DNA of 64,000 nt from Flavobacterium subsaxonicum WB 4.1-42 = DSM 21790 (GCF_000422725.1 NZ_AUGP01000028.1:62001-126000); one strand, 5' to 3'. Positions 1 to 8,855 are shown, counted from the stretch's first letter. Notes: generated by a model from the letters alone, not told the origin. Made by a program: numbers and translations.

Positions 1-596
1 TATCATCGGTTGGTAAAGAAGAATCGGCTGTTGGTTTCATATTGGTAGATACCCGTACTAAAGAGGCTACCATGTACAACCAGAGTGGCGCTACCGAGTA
101 TGCTGCCCAAAGCTCTGCCGAAGGTAAGGTGCAGGAAAAAGGGTATAAGGCATCGTTGCCTATTCCGTACAACATTAACAACATTCCTACCTATGTTATG
201 ACGCTTAAAGATGGCGGCGGACTCGTAAAAATGTATGCTATGGTTGCCATTGGCGATTATACTATTGTAGGCGTGGGTAACACCATGCGCGAAACCCTTA
301 TGAGTTACAAAAACGTGTTTAATATGGCCGGTAACCGCATAAACCCAACGGCACAGGCTAACAGAAAAAACCTGCTTAATGTAGTAACCCGCATACATAG
401 CGATATTAAAAACGGCAACAGTTTTTACTATTTTACGGTAGAGGGTTCGCCTAAAATATTTATTGGCTCGTCGCAGCTTTCTAACGAGCTGCCTGTAACC
501 CAGGTGGGCGATAGCATTAGCATATCATTCGACCTGGACAGCGAAGAGGTTATAGATGTTTCTACCTTCGATAATTTAAAATTAGGAGGTAAGTAA
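1..596 (+). CDS. C-terminal part of an unrecognised protein (5' end outside window)
   Basis: An open frame runs from the window edge (first full codon at base 3) to TAA at 594-596, so the N-terminus is missing; the TTG at 42 is merely the first start-like codon. About 197 residues are visible. They contain a conserved-looking stretch around VDTRTKEA and YNQSGATEYAAQS, then PIPYNINNIPTYVMTLKD, mixed alpha/beta in character, with no obvious membrane segment. I do not recognise the family and assign no function. A strong hairpin terminator follows 24 bases after the stop, so this is the last gene of its transcript. Confidence 0.8.
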   Translation, partial: SSVGKEESAVGFILVDTRTKEATMYNQSGATEYAAQSSAEGKVQEKGYKASLPIPYNINNIPTYVMTLKDGGGLVKMYAMVAIGDYTIVGVGNTMRETLMSYKNVFNMAGNRINPTAQANRKNLLNVVTRIHSDIKNGNSFYYFTVEGSPKIFIGSSQLSNELPVTQVGDSISISFDLDSEEVIDVSTFDNLKLGGK

Positions 597-620
597 GTTT
601 TATAATGGATATTAAAAAAA

Positions 621-656
621 ATCCCTTTCAGCAGCTGTTGAAAGGGATTTTTTTTT
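621..656 (+). terminator. Rho-independent terminator
   Basis: The 10-bp stem ATCCCTTTCA / TGAAAGGGAT closes a short loop and is followed by a run of nine T. It ends the plus-strand gene that stops at 596. Confidence 0.85.
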
Positions 657-764
657 GGGATATGAGTGCAGCATAGAAGCTCCTGAGAGCGACATATTTA
701 TAGAAAGAACAGGTGGAGCTTAAAATGTTATACTGATATGTCAGGTTTAGGATAGGAGGAATCT

Positions 765-1577
765 CTACTTAATCTTTTTCAGCTCGTCCATCTGGTCTTC
801 TTCAAAGCGCTTATAATTGGTAATTATCGATTTTGAGAAGTTGTCTTTTAATGCCGACTTGATATTAAACAGGCCTCCGCCTTCCTGGTAGGTGGCTTTT
901 ATTCCCACAACCAGTGTGTCGTGTATAATGGTGGCCTTATAAATCTCTTCAGATGATCCCTGGTCATTAAAAAGCACGACACTTTTAATGCTCATCTGAT
1001 CGCGGTGTTCTTTATTTGATGGCGCATTAATTAACGATAGCGTTTGTTTTGATGTATTTTCTATAAGTACCATACTGTACTCGTCGCAATCGGTAAGGCC
1101 ATCATCATCCGATGCTCCCATTTCAAAAGCAGACGCAGAAAATATAGAGAATTTATCGCCCACCGCATCCTGAACGGGGAAAATGCTTTTGCTGTCAATT
1201 TTAAAAACCTGCCTGCCAAATACAATATGGTCTTTGTTGTTGAGCTTAATTTTTACAAAATGGGCCCTTTCGCAATAGTCGGAACTGTTTTTTAGATTAG
1301 CCATTTTTGTGGTAACTTCCAGTATCTGTACCTTTTTAAAACCATCGGTAGCAAGTGTGCCTGTCTCATTAAAATTGGCATCATATTCGGGTAGGGTTTT
1401 ATCAATAATAATACCTTCACCCAATTGCTTTTCAAAAACAAGCGGCTCATTTACCCGGGTAGTAGTTGGCGTAGGTAGCGTATCAGTTACTACCGTTTCG
1501 GTTTGTTGTACTTCCTCCGTTTTTTTACAGCTTGTTGCCGCCAGTAAAAGTAGGCCAATGTAAACAGGTAATTTCAT
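765..1577 (-). CDS. Predicted lipoprotein of unknown function
   Basis: 270 residues. The N-terminus is a lipoprotein signal: charged MK, a hydrophobic stretch, then the lipobox LAATSC with Cys17 as the likely lipidated residue, followed by KK and a Thr-rich linker (about residues 18-45). The rest looks like a soluble envelope domain; I recognise no family. It lies 32 bases downstream of rsmI on the same strand and probably ends the three-gene transcript that starts with the acidic repeat protein. Localisation is supported by the signal; function is unknown. Confidence 0.75.
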   Translation of the reverse strand: MKLPVYIGLLLLAATSCKKTEEVQQTETVVTDTLPTPTTTRVNEPLVFEKQLGEGIIIDKTLPEYDANFNETGTLATDGFKKVQILEVTTKMANLKNSSDYCERAHFVKIKLNNKDHIVFGRQVFKIDSKSIFPVQDAVGDKFSIFSASAFEMGASDDDGLTDCDEYSMVLIENTSKQTLSLINAPSNKEHRDQMSIKSVVLFNDQGSSEEIYKATIIHDTLVVGIKATYQEGGGLFNIKSALKDNFSKSIITNYKRFEEDQMDELKKIK

Positions 1578-1609
1578 ACGCCACTATTATGAGAATTAAG
1601 AAATCGGTG

Positions 1610-2335
1610 TTAATCTGCCAAATCCGCGTCGTCTGCATTTCTGTTCCTTTTTGCTTTCGGCTCCGGAACAAAACCACCAACCACCACTACAATTTCGCCA
1701 CGAGGCTCTTTTTTAGTAAAATGCTCCAGCACCTCTGTAGCAGTGCCGCGAACGGTTTCTTCGTGTAGCTTGCTCAGCTCGCGCGATACCGATACCGGCC
1801 TTTCTGCCCCAAAGTACTGTACAAATTCAGCCAGGGTTTTTACCAGTTTGTGTGGCGACACATAAAATATCATGGTGCGTACTTCTTCGGCCAGAGCCAA
1901 AAAGCGGGTCTGCCTGCCTTTTTTATCGGGTAAAAAGCCCTCAAAAACAAACTTATCATTGGGTAGGCCGCTATTGACCAATGCAGGCACAAAAGCCGTG
2001 GCACCGGGCAGGCACTCTATGGGTATATTATGCTGCACACAGGCACGGGTTAGCAAAAATCCGGGGTCTGATATAGCAGGCGTACCGGCATCGCTAATTA
2101 GGGCAATGCTTTCGCCACTTTGCAGCCGTTGGATTATGCCCTCTACCGTTTTATGCTCATTGTGCATGTGGTGGCTGTGCATGTGCGTGCCAATATCAAA
2201 ATGCTTAAGCAGTTTGGCACTGGTACGCGTATCTTCGGCCAGGATAAGGGTAACTTCTTTAAGTACTTTTATGGCCCTGAAGGTCATATCCTCAAGATTG
2301 CCTATGGGCGTGGGAACAATATAAAGTTTAGACAT
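1610..2335 (-). CDS. rsmI: 16S rRNA (cytidine1402-2'-O)-methyltransferase RsmI
   Basis: 241 residues of the tetrapyrrole methylase (class III SAM methyltransferase) fold. Family hallmarks are the N-terminal YIVPTPIGNLEDMTFRA, the AEDTRTSAKLL segment, the SDAGTPAISDPG loop near residue 80 and LPGATAFVPAL. RsmI 2'-O-methylates C1402 of 16S rRNA in the ribosomal P site. Its length fits the family except for a short charged C-terminal tail. Its ATG shares one base with the TAA of the acidic repeat protein upstream (TAATG), which suggests translational coupling. Confidence 0.95.
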   Translation of the reverse strand: MSKLYIVPTPIGNLEDMTFRAIKVLKEVTLILAEDTRTSAKLLKHFDIGTHMHSHHMHNEHKTVEGIIQRLQSGESIALISDAGTPAISDPGFLLTRACVQHNIPIECLPGATAFVPALVNSGLPNDKFVFEGFLPDKKGRQTRFLALAEEVRTMIFYVSPHKLVKTLAEFVQYFGAERPVSVSRELSKLHEETVRGTATEVLEHFTKKEPRGEIVVVVGGFVPEPKAKRNRNADDADLAD

Positions 2336-3948
2336 TAACTAAATCTTTTTTCTACAATGGACATAAAGCGTTCTTCGTACTCTTCTTTGCCTTTCCAGTT
2401 ATTATAATCGGGTTTAACCAGGTCTTCTATAAAGTTTTGGGCTTCCTGGTAGCCGTTAAACGTGTTAAGTTGTGATATAACACGGTTAAGATCATCACTA
2501 CTGCCATTAAACAGGTTTTTTTCGAAAGCAATACGGTCGTTCAACGCCAAAGATATTGCCTTTACAAAACCATCGTTAAACGATTTTGGAGCCGCAGCCG
2601 GTTTAGCCTCTTCGGCTTTTGGCGCCGATGGAGTTGGCTCCCAGTCGCGCCAGTCTTTTTCTTCTGCCTTTGGAGCTTCAGGAGCTGTGGGTGCCGATGG
2701 GGTAGCCGCCGGTGTAGATGGGGTAGGTTCCCAATCGCGCCAGTCTTTTACGGGCTCCGGTTCTTTTAAAGGCTCGGGTTGTTTAGCCGGTTCATCGGTA
2801 GCCGGTTTATTAGGCTGCCAGTTGCGCCAGTCGTTCGGGTCAGATTCTGCCTTAGGTGCATCATCTCCCTTTTTAATAAACTCAGGCTCTTTATAATCGT
2901 GAAAATCTTCAAACGAGATCTCTTTTTGTTTCGCAGGTGTTTCTGGCGCAGCTGGGCGCTCAAAAGCAAATTCAAAGCCTGTTTTACTATCCTCTGCCTT
3001 AGTATTGGCATCGGGCTCAATGGTTTTAATTTCGGCATCGGCAGCTTTTTCTTCCTCTTCGGGGCTGCTTTCGTGCTCGTTTTCGTAAACCGCTGCCGCA
3101 GAGGCTTCTTCTGCCTTAATATCTTCTGCCGGTTTCTCTACCTGAACTTTTACCTCAGGCTCTTCATGGGTTTCCTCTGCTTTTGGCTCTTCGGCCTTAG
3201 CCTCAGTTTTAGGCTCCTCTTTAGGTTCTTCAACTTCCGGTTCAGCCTTTGGCTCTTCTACCTCCGGTTTTTCTTCTTCTTCTTCCGGTTTTGGTTCGCC
3301 TTCTTCGGCAGTATCTTCTTCTATTGCCTCTTCGGCCACTTCGCTTTCCTCGTCAGCAGGAACAGTTTCTTTAGCCTCAGCGGGGGTTTGTTTTTCTTCC
3401 TCTTCAGCTACGGGTTCTTTGTCATCGCTATCAGTATCAACCCCTTCACCACTTTTATTCTCTTTATCCTGCTTTGGTTCTGCTTCTTCGGCTACTTCGC
3501 TTTCTTCCTCGGCAGGAACAGTTTCTGTAGCTTCAGGAGTTTCTTTTTTCTCTTCGTCGGCAACAGGTTGTTTGCCATCAGTATCAGTGTCTACGCCTTC
3601 GCCACTTTTATTCTCTTTATCCTGCTTTGGCTCTTCTTTGGCTTCAGCCACTTTTTTAGCCTTGCGCTCTGCCGCTTTTTCATCAGCCTCCTTATCCAGT
3701 TCGCCCGGTTCCGGCTTTACAAGCTCCTCTTCGCTAAGCCCGTAAACATCTTCCAGTTTAAACAAAGCCGATGCATGCCCAATAGTTGGGGTGGCACCTT
3801 TAAAATTATCTTCTACAAATTTAAGCATCGACAGCTTTTCGTAAAGCTTTAGCGTTTCCTGCTGCAGTTGGTCGATCTCTGCCCTGTCCTTAAGTTTTAG
3901 TATACGGTGGGCAATGCTAATGAGGTCGGCTTCTAATCTTTTCTTCAT
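2335..3948 (-). CDS. Long acidic Glu/Pro/Lys-rich protein with internal repeats
   Basis: 537 residues. An N-terminal helical region (about 1-75) precedes a very acidic low-complexity middle (about 80-330) rich in Glu, Ala, Pro and Lys, then a linker with repeated DWRDWEPTPS-type motifs, and a C-terminal folded-looking region (about 440-537). Residues 106-156 and 157-208 are a direct repeat. No signal peptide or membrane segment is visible, so it is probably cytoplasmic. Similar proteins occur upstream of rsmI in flavobacteria without a known role, as far as I recall. The stop overlaps the rsmI start by one base. Confidence 0.85.
   Translation of the reverse strand: MKKRLEADLISIAHRILKLKDRAEIDQLQQETLKLYEKLSMLKFVEDNFKGATPTIGHASALFKLEDVYGLSEEELVKPEPGELDKEADEKAAERKAKKVAEAKEEPKQDKENKSGEGVDTDTDGKQPVADEEKKETPEATETVPAEEESEVAEEAEPKQDKENKSGEGVDTDSDDKEPVAEEEEKQTPAEAKETVPADEESEVAEEAIEEDTAEEGEPKPEEEEEKPEVEEPKAEPEVEEPKEEPKTEAKAEEPKAEETHEEPEVKVQVEKPAEDIKAEEASAAAVYENEHESSPEEEEKAADAEIKTIEPDANTKAEDSKTGFEFAFERPAAPETPAKQKEISFEDFHDYKEPEFIKKGDDAPKAESDPNDWRNWQPNKPATDEPAKQPEPLKEPEPVKDWRDWEPTPSTPAATPSAPTAPEAPKAEEKDWRDWEPTPSAPKAEEAKPAAAPKSFNDGFVKAISLALNDRIAFEKNLFNGSSDDLNRVISQLNTFNGYQEAQNFIEDLVKPDYNNWKGKEEYEERFMSIVEKRFS
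3325..3633 (-). repeat. Tandem 153/156-bp coding repeat
   Basis: Two adjacent in-frame units (3481-3633 and 3325-3480) encode 51 and 52 residues that begin EPKQDKENKSGEGVDTD and end ESEVAEEA. They differ at a handful of positions, so the duplication is fairly old or under selection. Copy number is likely to vary between strains. Confidence 0.85.
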
Positions 3949-3967
3949 AACTTTTAGAATAATAGGG

Positions 3968-3996
3968 GTTGGCGCAATAGATTTTTAATAAATTTG
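3968..3996 (+). promoter_or_regulatory. Candidate sigma-A promoter of tdk
   Basis: TAAATTTG at 3989-3996 matches the Bacteroidota -7 element TAnnTTTG. GTTG at 3968-3971 could be the -33 element (TTTG) with a 17-base spacer, slightly short of the usual 19. It lies 53 bases upstream of the tdk ATG. Confidence 0.5.
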
Positions 3997-4049
3997 TTTT
4001 ATACAAAGTAACAGAAAACATTTCTGTTTTACAGCCTGAAAAATACAAA

Positions 4050-4676
4050 ATGTTTCTCGAAAATACAGTAAACCATAAAGAACAGTTTGGGTGGATAGAG
4101 GTCATCTGCGGCTCCATGTTTTCGGGCAAGACAGAAGAACTTATCCGCAGGCTTAAGCGGGCGCAGTTTGCACAGCAAAAAATAGAGATATTTAAACCCA
4201 CTATAGATACCCGCTACCACGACGAAATGGTTATTAGCCATGATGCCAACGAAATACGGTCTACCCCCGTAACATCGGCCGCTATGATACGCTTACTTGC
4301 GCAGGACTGCGATGTGGTGGGTATAGACGAAGGGCAGTTTTTTGATGATGAGATTATTACCGTTTGCAACGACCTTGCCAACGCCGGCATACGCGTTATT
4401 GTAGCCGGACTGGATATGGATTTTAAAGGCAACCCCTTCGGCCCCATGCCTGCTCTTATGGCTACCGCCGAATATGTTACCAAAGTACACGCTGTTTGCA
4501 CCCGTACCGGTAACCTTGCCAACTACAGTTTTAGGAAAGCCAATAATAACAACCTGGTACTATTAGGCGAAACCGAAGAATACGAACCCCTTAGCCGTGC
4601 TGCCTACTACCAGGCACTACGCGAGCAGCAGGAACAAAATGCGATTACTAATAAGAAGGTGGATAAGCCGGAGTAA
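4050..4676 (+). CDS. tdk: Thymidine kinase, type II
   Basis: 208 residues. ATP-dependent phosphorylation of thymidine in pyrimidine salvage. The P-loop [14 protein letters not shown] is at residues 21-34, the Walker B/lasso region around [10 protein letters not shown] near 90, and the substrate loop around [15 protein letters not shown] near 113-127. Of the four zinc-binding cysteines of the classical enzyme only one seems kept (HAVCTRTG instead of CxxC, and EYEPLSR where the second pair should be), so the structural zinc site is probably absent. The stop is immediately adjacent to the stop of the converging hypothetical gene. Confidence 0.95.
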   Translation: MFLENTVNHKEQFGWIEVICGSMFSGKTEELIRRLKRAQFAQQKIEIFKPTIDTRYHDEMVISHDANEIRSTPVTSAAMIRLLAQDCDVVGIDEGQFFDDEIITVCNDLANAGIRVIVAGLDMDFKGNPFGPMPALMATAEYVTKVHAVCTRTGNLANYSFRKANNNNLVLLGETEEYEPLSRAAYYQALREQQEQNAITNKKVDKPE

Positions 4677-5012
4677 TTATTTTACCGATACATAATGCCC
4701 TATAAGCAGGCCTTCGGCTAATAGTGCCTCGCCGGTAAATAAAACGGTTCCATCCCAATCAGTCCACACCAATTTATACTTTACGTTGCTGGGTACTGTG
4801 CTTTCTATAAAAGCAATGGTAAGGTTGCCTGTTGCAGGCCCGTCTACACCATCCCATGTTGAAGAATATTTGCCAATAAAGGGTTCGGTGCCTTTTTCAA
4901 CCAAAGTTGCGTTTTCTGTGGCAACCGTAAAAAGGCGGTTGTTGGTAAACTCGCCTGTAAGGTTGCCATTATCTGTTGGTTTTAAATAAAAGGAGCCTAT
5001 TATTGTACCCAT
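4677..5012 (-). CDS. Small conserved-looking hypothetical protein
   Basis: 111 residues, no signal peptide or membrane helix. The composition (many Gly, Thr and aromatic residues; TGEFTNNRLF, GPATGNLTIAF, WDGTVLFTGEALL) suggests a small beta-sandwich or lipocalin-like fold that makes repeated strands. I do not recognise the family. It converges on tdk, the two stop codons being directly adjacent with no spacer. No function is proposed. Confidence 0.65.
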   Translation of the reverse strand: MGTIIGSFYLKPTDNGNLTGEFTNNRLFTVATENATLVEKGTEPFIGKYSSTWDGVDGPATGNLTIAFIESTVPSNVKYKLVWTDWDGTVLFTGEALLAEGLLIGHYVSVK

Positions 5013-5069
5013 CTTGCTGTAAAGTGTAAAACAAAGTTAGAGAATTGTTTGTAATTTTATGATGAATTA

Positions 5070-5104
5070 TTTGTACGGATTTATTTTGTATATTTGTACG
5101 TACA
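5070..5104 (+). promoter_or_regulatory. Promoter and probable operator of the DUF6364/PIN module
   Basis: TATATTTG at 5089-5096 fits the -7 element. TTTG at 5070-5073 is a possible -33 with a short 15-base spacer. The perfect palindrome TGTACGTACA at 5095-5104 overlaps the end of the -7 element, and TTGTACG occurs twice, 23 bases apart, as a direct repeat. This is the layout expected for an autorepressed toxin-antitoxin promoter. Confidence 0.5.
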
Positions 5105-5120
5105 GATTAAATTAAAGTTT

Positions 5121-5378
5121 ATGGATACCAAACTCACGCTGAAATTAGATAAGGATATCATTGAAAAAGCTAAAGAATATGCTGCAAAGCAAAACAAAAG
5201 CTTATCATCTATAATAGAATCTTTTTTACAGGTTCTAACATTAGAAAATAAGGAAGAGAAAGCGAATGAAATAAAAATCTCTCCATTTGTTAAAAGTCTT
5301 TCTGTGAAATCAAATATACCGGCAGACCTTGATTACAAAAAAGAGTTGGGAGACTATTATGCTGAAAGATATAAATAA
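5121..5378 (+). CDS. DUF6364-like antitoxin
   Basis: 85 residues from the ATG at 5121; the longer frame from a TTG at 5094 would start inside the promoter, so I reject it. The N-terminus MDTKLTLKLDKDIIEKAKEY is a ribbon-helix-helix-type DNA-binding unit as in DUF6364 antitoxins; the C-terminal half (SPFVKSL... KKELGDYYAERYK) should wrap and inhibit the toxin. The stop and the start of the PIN gene overlap as TAATG (5376-5380), typical of antitoxin-toxin coupling. A palindrome just upstream suggests autoregulation. Confidence 0.8.
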   Translation: MDTKLTLKLDKDIIEKAKEYAAKQNKSLSSIIESFLQVLTLENKEEKANEIKISPFVKSLSVKSNIPADLDYKKELGDYYAERYK

Positions 5379-5794
5379 TGGCTAAACTATTTATAGACAC
5401 AAATGTAATGATTGACCTGCTTGCAGAAAGGCAACCGTTTTACAAAGATATTGCACAAATAATTACATTAATTGAGCAGGAAAAAATTAAAATAGTGGCT
5501 TCGTCATTGTCATTTGTAAATGCATTTTACGTACTTGCCAGATCTTATGAAAAACCACTGCTTTTTGATATGCTTACCCGGTTCAGGATTATTTGTGAAG
5601 TATCTTCTATTGATGAAATAATGATAGATAAAAGTTTACATTCAGGTTTCAGCGATTTTGAAGATGCTGTGCAGTACTATAGTGCTATCCACCATAAATG
5701 TGATATTTTTATTACGCGTAATAAAAAAGATTTCAAAAAAGCTGAAATACCAGTAATCACACCCGAAGAATTTTTAGCATCTTTAAACAAATAA
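5378..5794 (+). CDS. PIN domain toxin (VapC-like ribonuclease)
   Basis: 138 residues covering one PIN domain. The acidic active-site residues are visible: Asp7 in FIDTNVMIDLL, Asp13 nearby, Glu95/Asp96 in DFEDAVQYYSA, and the ITRNKKDF motif around residue 113. PIN toxins are Mg-dependent RNases that cut tRNA or other RNA when the antitoxin is lost. It overlaps its antitoxin by one base. The gene that follows starts only four bases after the stop, so the module sits directly in front of an essential-type cell-wall gene. Confidence 0.88.
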   Translation: MAKLFIDTNVMIDLLAERQPFYKDIAQIITLIEQEKIKIVASSLSFVNAFYVLARSYEKPLLFDMLTRFRIICEVSSIDEIMIDKSLHSGFSDFEDAVQYYSAIHHKCDIFITRNKKDFKKAEIPVITPEEFLASLNK

Positions 5795-5798
5795 CCCC

Positions 5799-8246
5799 TT
5801 GAGCGTAAATACCCAGGACATTATACCCGCCATGCATTCCCGTTTTGAAGGGAGGCAGCGCGATATGGAAATAGATAACGTATCTATAGACAGCAGATCG
5901 TTGCAAAACAATATTGGCACGCTGTTTTTTGCGCTTATTGGGCAAAACCGCGACAGCCACCAGTACATTGCTCAGCTTATAGAAAAAGGCGTACTTAATT
6001 TTGTGGTAAGCCATATACCTGTTGAGGTTATTGGCAAGGCCAACTATTTTGTGGTACAAAATACCCTTACTGCCCTTCAGGATTTTGCCATTTATTACAG
6101 GCAGCTATACAACTTTCCGGTAATTGCCATAACGGGCAGCAGCGGAAAGACCATTGTAAAAGAATGGCTCAACTACCTTATGAGCCCCGATTATACCATT
6201 ATCCGTAGCCCTAAGAGCTACAATTCGCAGGTTGGGGTACCGCTTTCTATAATTGGTATTAACGAGAGGCACAACCTGGGCATTTTTGAAGCGGGAATTT
6301 CTACCGTGGGCGAAATGGAAAAACTGGAACCCATCATAAGGCCTGATATTGGTATACTGACCAACATTGGTGCTGCCCACGATGAAGGCTTTGCCACCCG
6401 TATCGAAAAGATTAAGGAAAAGCTAAAGCTGTTTGCTAATGTAAAAACACTTATACTTCAGCAAAATAAATTTATAGAGTCGGAACTGCTGGCATCGTAT
6501 CCGTTAAAAACATTTACATGGAGTTTTGAGCCGGGCGCCGATGTGCAAATTATTACACAACACAACACCGGCAGCACACAACTGGATGTTTATTATAACG
6601 ATACTACCTTTCAGGCGGCAATTCCGTTTACGGATGAAGCCTCTGTAGAAAATGCTATTACCTGCCTTATGCTACTATTGCATTTGGGCTACAGTTATGA
6701 AACGATAACCGACAGGCTTGCCGGCCTATATCCGGTAGAGCTTCGCCTGCAGGTTAAAAACGGCAACAACGGGTGTACCATTATAGATGATAGTTTTAGT
6801 TCCGATTATCAGTCGCTTAAAATTGCACTCGATTTTTTAGAGCAGCACAAAACCCACCAGAAAAAAACGGTTATACTGTCAGACGTTTTCCAAAGCGGAT
6901 TTGATACCGAATTGGTGTACGCCAAAGTCGCCAAGCTGTTATCGGGTCACAGCATAAGCCAGGTAATAGGTATAGGCGAGAAAATCAGCGAGCAGCTGGC
7001 CGATTATCCTAACTTCTTTCCGTACAAAACCACGCAGGAGTTTTTGGCACATTACAAAGCCAGCTCTTTTGAAGACGAAACCATACTGGTTAAAGGTGCA
7101 CGTAGCTTTAGGTTCGACGAGATCGTGGTGTTCCTCGAAGAAAAGACCCACGAAACGGTGTTGGAAATTAACCTGAACTCCATCATCCATAACCTTAATT
7201 TCTATAAAAGCCGGCTACTGCCGTCTACCAAAATAATGGTAATGGTAAAGGCATTTGGCTACGGCAGCGGTAGTTACGAAATTGCTAAGGCACTATCGCA
7301 CCAAAAAGTCGATTATTTAGGTGTGGCTTTCGCCGATGAAGGTATCTCGCTTCGCAATGCAGGCATCAGCACACCCATTATAGTTATGAATCCCGAGAGT
7401 TCTGCATTTGCGGCCATGGCAGCCTATAATCTGGAACCGGAAATATATTCCGCCAAAGAGCTGCGCGCTTTTATAGCCGTAGCACAACAAAAAAATTTAA
7501 GTAATTACCCTATACATATAAAGTTAGATACCGGCATGCACAGACTGGGTTTTGAAGAAAACCAGTTAGAGGAGCTTATTGACCTGCTGCGCAACAATAA
7601 CCTTGTTGAGGTTAAAACTATTTTCTCGCACCTATCTTCGAGCGATGTGCCGGAGTACCGTGATTTTACTTTAGGACAGATAGCAAAGTTCGACCAATGG
7701 TCGGCGCAATTAATAGAGGTTTTAGGCATCAATCCGCTACGGCACATACTCAACACATCGGGCATTTACAATTACCCCGAAGCGCAGTACGATATGGTGC
7801 GCCTGGGTATTGGCCTTTATGGAGTGGGTAACGATGAAACCGAACGTGCCCAGCTGGAAACCGTGGGTACGCTTAAAACCATCATCCTTCAGATAAAAGA
7901 TATCCCGAGGGGGGAGAGCATCGGCTACAGCCGAAAATACCGCACCTGGCAGGATACCCGTATTGCAACGCTGCCTATTGGTTATGCCGATGGTATACCG
8001 CGTGCCTGGGGTAACGAGAGGGGTTATGTGGTAATAAATAATCGCAAGGCCATGATTATTGGCACGATATCTATGGATATGATGATGGTAAATATTACAG
8101 GCATAGAGTGCAAAGAAGGCGATACCGCCATTATTTTTGGCAAAGCACCCACCGTTAGCGATATTGCCAAGGCATTGGGCACAATACCTTACGAGATTTT
8201 AACGAGCATTTCACAACGTGTTAAGAGGGTTTTTTATAAAGAGTAA
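5799..8246 (+). CDS. alr: Bifunctional MurF-like ligase / alanine racemase fusion
   Basis: 815 residues. Residues 1-450 resemble MurF (UDP-MurNAc-tripeptide:D-Ala-D-Ala ligase) with P-loop TGSSGKT at 112-118. Residues 455-815 are alanine racemase, making D-Ala for peptidoglycan: PLP lysine Lys484 in MVMVKAFGYGSG and the catalytic tyrosine Tyr710 in SIGYSRKYR. This fusion is standard in Bacteroidota. The start is TTG at 5799, chosen because residues 1-11 (SVNTQDIIPA) match the usual N-terminus; the next ATG (5832) would trim it. It begins four bases after the PIN toxin stop. Confidence 0.93.
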   Translation: MSVNTQDIIPAMHSRFEGRQRDMEIDNVSIDSRSLQNNIGTLFFALIGQNRDSHQYIAQLIEKGVLNFVVSHIPVEVIGKANYFVVQNTLTALQDFAIYYRQLYNFPVIAITGSSGKTIVKEWLNYLMSPDYTIIRSPKSYNSQVGVPLSIIGINERHNLGIFEAGISTVGEMEKLEPIIRPDIGILTNIGAAHDEGFATRIEKIKEKLKLFANVKTLILQQNKFIESELLASYPLKTFTWSFEPGADVQIITQHNTGSTQLDVYYNDTTFQAAIPFTDEASVENAITCLMLLLHLGYSYETITDRLAGLYPVELRLQVKNGNNGCTIIDDSFSSDYQSLKIALDFLEQHKTHQKKTVILSDVFQSGFDTELVYAKVAKLLSGHSISQVIGIGEKISEQLADYPNFFPYKTTQEFLAHYKASSFEDETILVKGARSFRFDEIVVFLEEKTHETVLEINLNSIIHNLNFYKSRLLPSTKIMVMVKAFGYGSGSYEIAKALSHQKVDYLGVAFADEGISLRNAGISTPIIVMNPESSAFAAMAAYNLEPEIYSAKELRAFIAVAQQKNLSNYPIHIKLDTGMHRLGFEENQLEELIDLLRNNNLVEVKTIFSHLSSSDVPEYRDFTLGQIAKFDQWSAQLIEVLGINPLRHILNTSGIYNYPEAQYDMVRLGIGLYGVGNDETERAQLETVGTLKTIILQIKDIPRGESIGYSRKYRTWQDTRIATLPIGYADGIPRAWGNERGYVVINNRKAMIIGTISMDMMMVNITGIECKEGDTAIIFGKAPTVSDIAKALGTIPYEILTSISQRVKRVFYKE

Positions 8247-8305
8247 ATTGTTTTTTGTAACTTAGCTTACCAAACAATTTGTAACATAACCCAAAAAAGT
8301 ACACT

Positions 8306-8701
8306 ATGGCATTAATGAAAGAATTTAAAGAGTTTGCACTAAAAGGCAATGTAATGGACCTTGCAGTGGGTGTTGTTATTGGTGCTGCCTTTAACGCAAT
8401 TGTAAAATCGCTGGTAGAAGATATTATAACGCCCTTGCTGCTAACCCCTGCACTGGAGGCTGCTAACCTTAAAAACCTTGCCGAACTTACCATACCGGGC
8501 ACGGCGGTTAAGTATGGCAATTTTCTTTCTAATGTAATTTCGTTTATTATTGTAGCCTTTGTATTGTTTATGATTATTAAAGGGGTAAATGCAACACGTA
8601 AAAAAGAAGCAGCCGCACCTGCCGCACCACCGGCACCAAGTAACGAAGAAAAATTGCTTATGGAAATTAGGGATGCCCTTAAAAGCAGGCCTAACGTGTA
8701 A
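8306..8701 (+). CDS. mscL: Large-conductance mechanosensitive channel MscL
   Basis: 131 residues. The N-terminal amphipathic helix and pore-lining TM1 are clear (KEFKEFALKGNVMDLAVGVV, about 6-25), TM2 lies around FLSNVISFIIVAFVLFMII (75-93), and a charged, Ala/Pro-rich linker leads to a C-terminal helical bundle segment. MscL is an inner-membrane pentamer that opens on osmotic downshock. Its length is typical. It is followed by a hairpin terminator. Confidence 0.96.
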   Translation: MALMKEFKEFALKGNVMDLAVGVVIGAAFNAIVKSLVEDIITPLLLTPALEAANLKNLAELTIPGTAVKYGNFLSNVISFIIVAFVLFMIIKGVNATRKKEAAAPAAPPAPSNEEKLLMEIRDALKSRPNV

Positions 8702-8791
8702 TTAAATTTGCTGATTATAGCAAAAGTGTTTGTTTTATCACACACGGTATAAAAAGACGTTTCCGCTACACTAAATATTCTATTGTTTAAC

Positions 8792-8822
8792 AAAACCGCC
8801 CCTAAAAGGCGGTTTTTCTTTG
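8792..8822 (+). terminator. Rho-independent terminator after mscL
   Basis: Stem AAAACCGCC / GGCGGTTTT with a seven-base loop, then a T-rich tract. Confidence 0.8.
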
Positions 8823-8855
8823 TTATATTTTTGTGTGTTGAAACACTTTTATAAC

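Noticed and set aside
2779..3852. 357-codon plus-strand frame rich in Phe and Leu opposite the acidic protein
   Set aside because: It is the complement of Glu/Lys/Ala-rich codons; the hydrophobic look is a by-product and the minus-strand protein has clear repeats and coupling to rsmI.
5070..5104. Repeated TTGTACG units as a CRISPR or iteron array
   Set aside because: Only two copies with no spacer pattern; an operator is the better reading. No CRISPR array or cas gene was found in the window.
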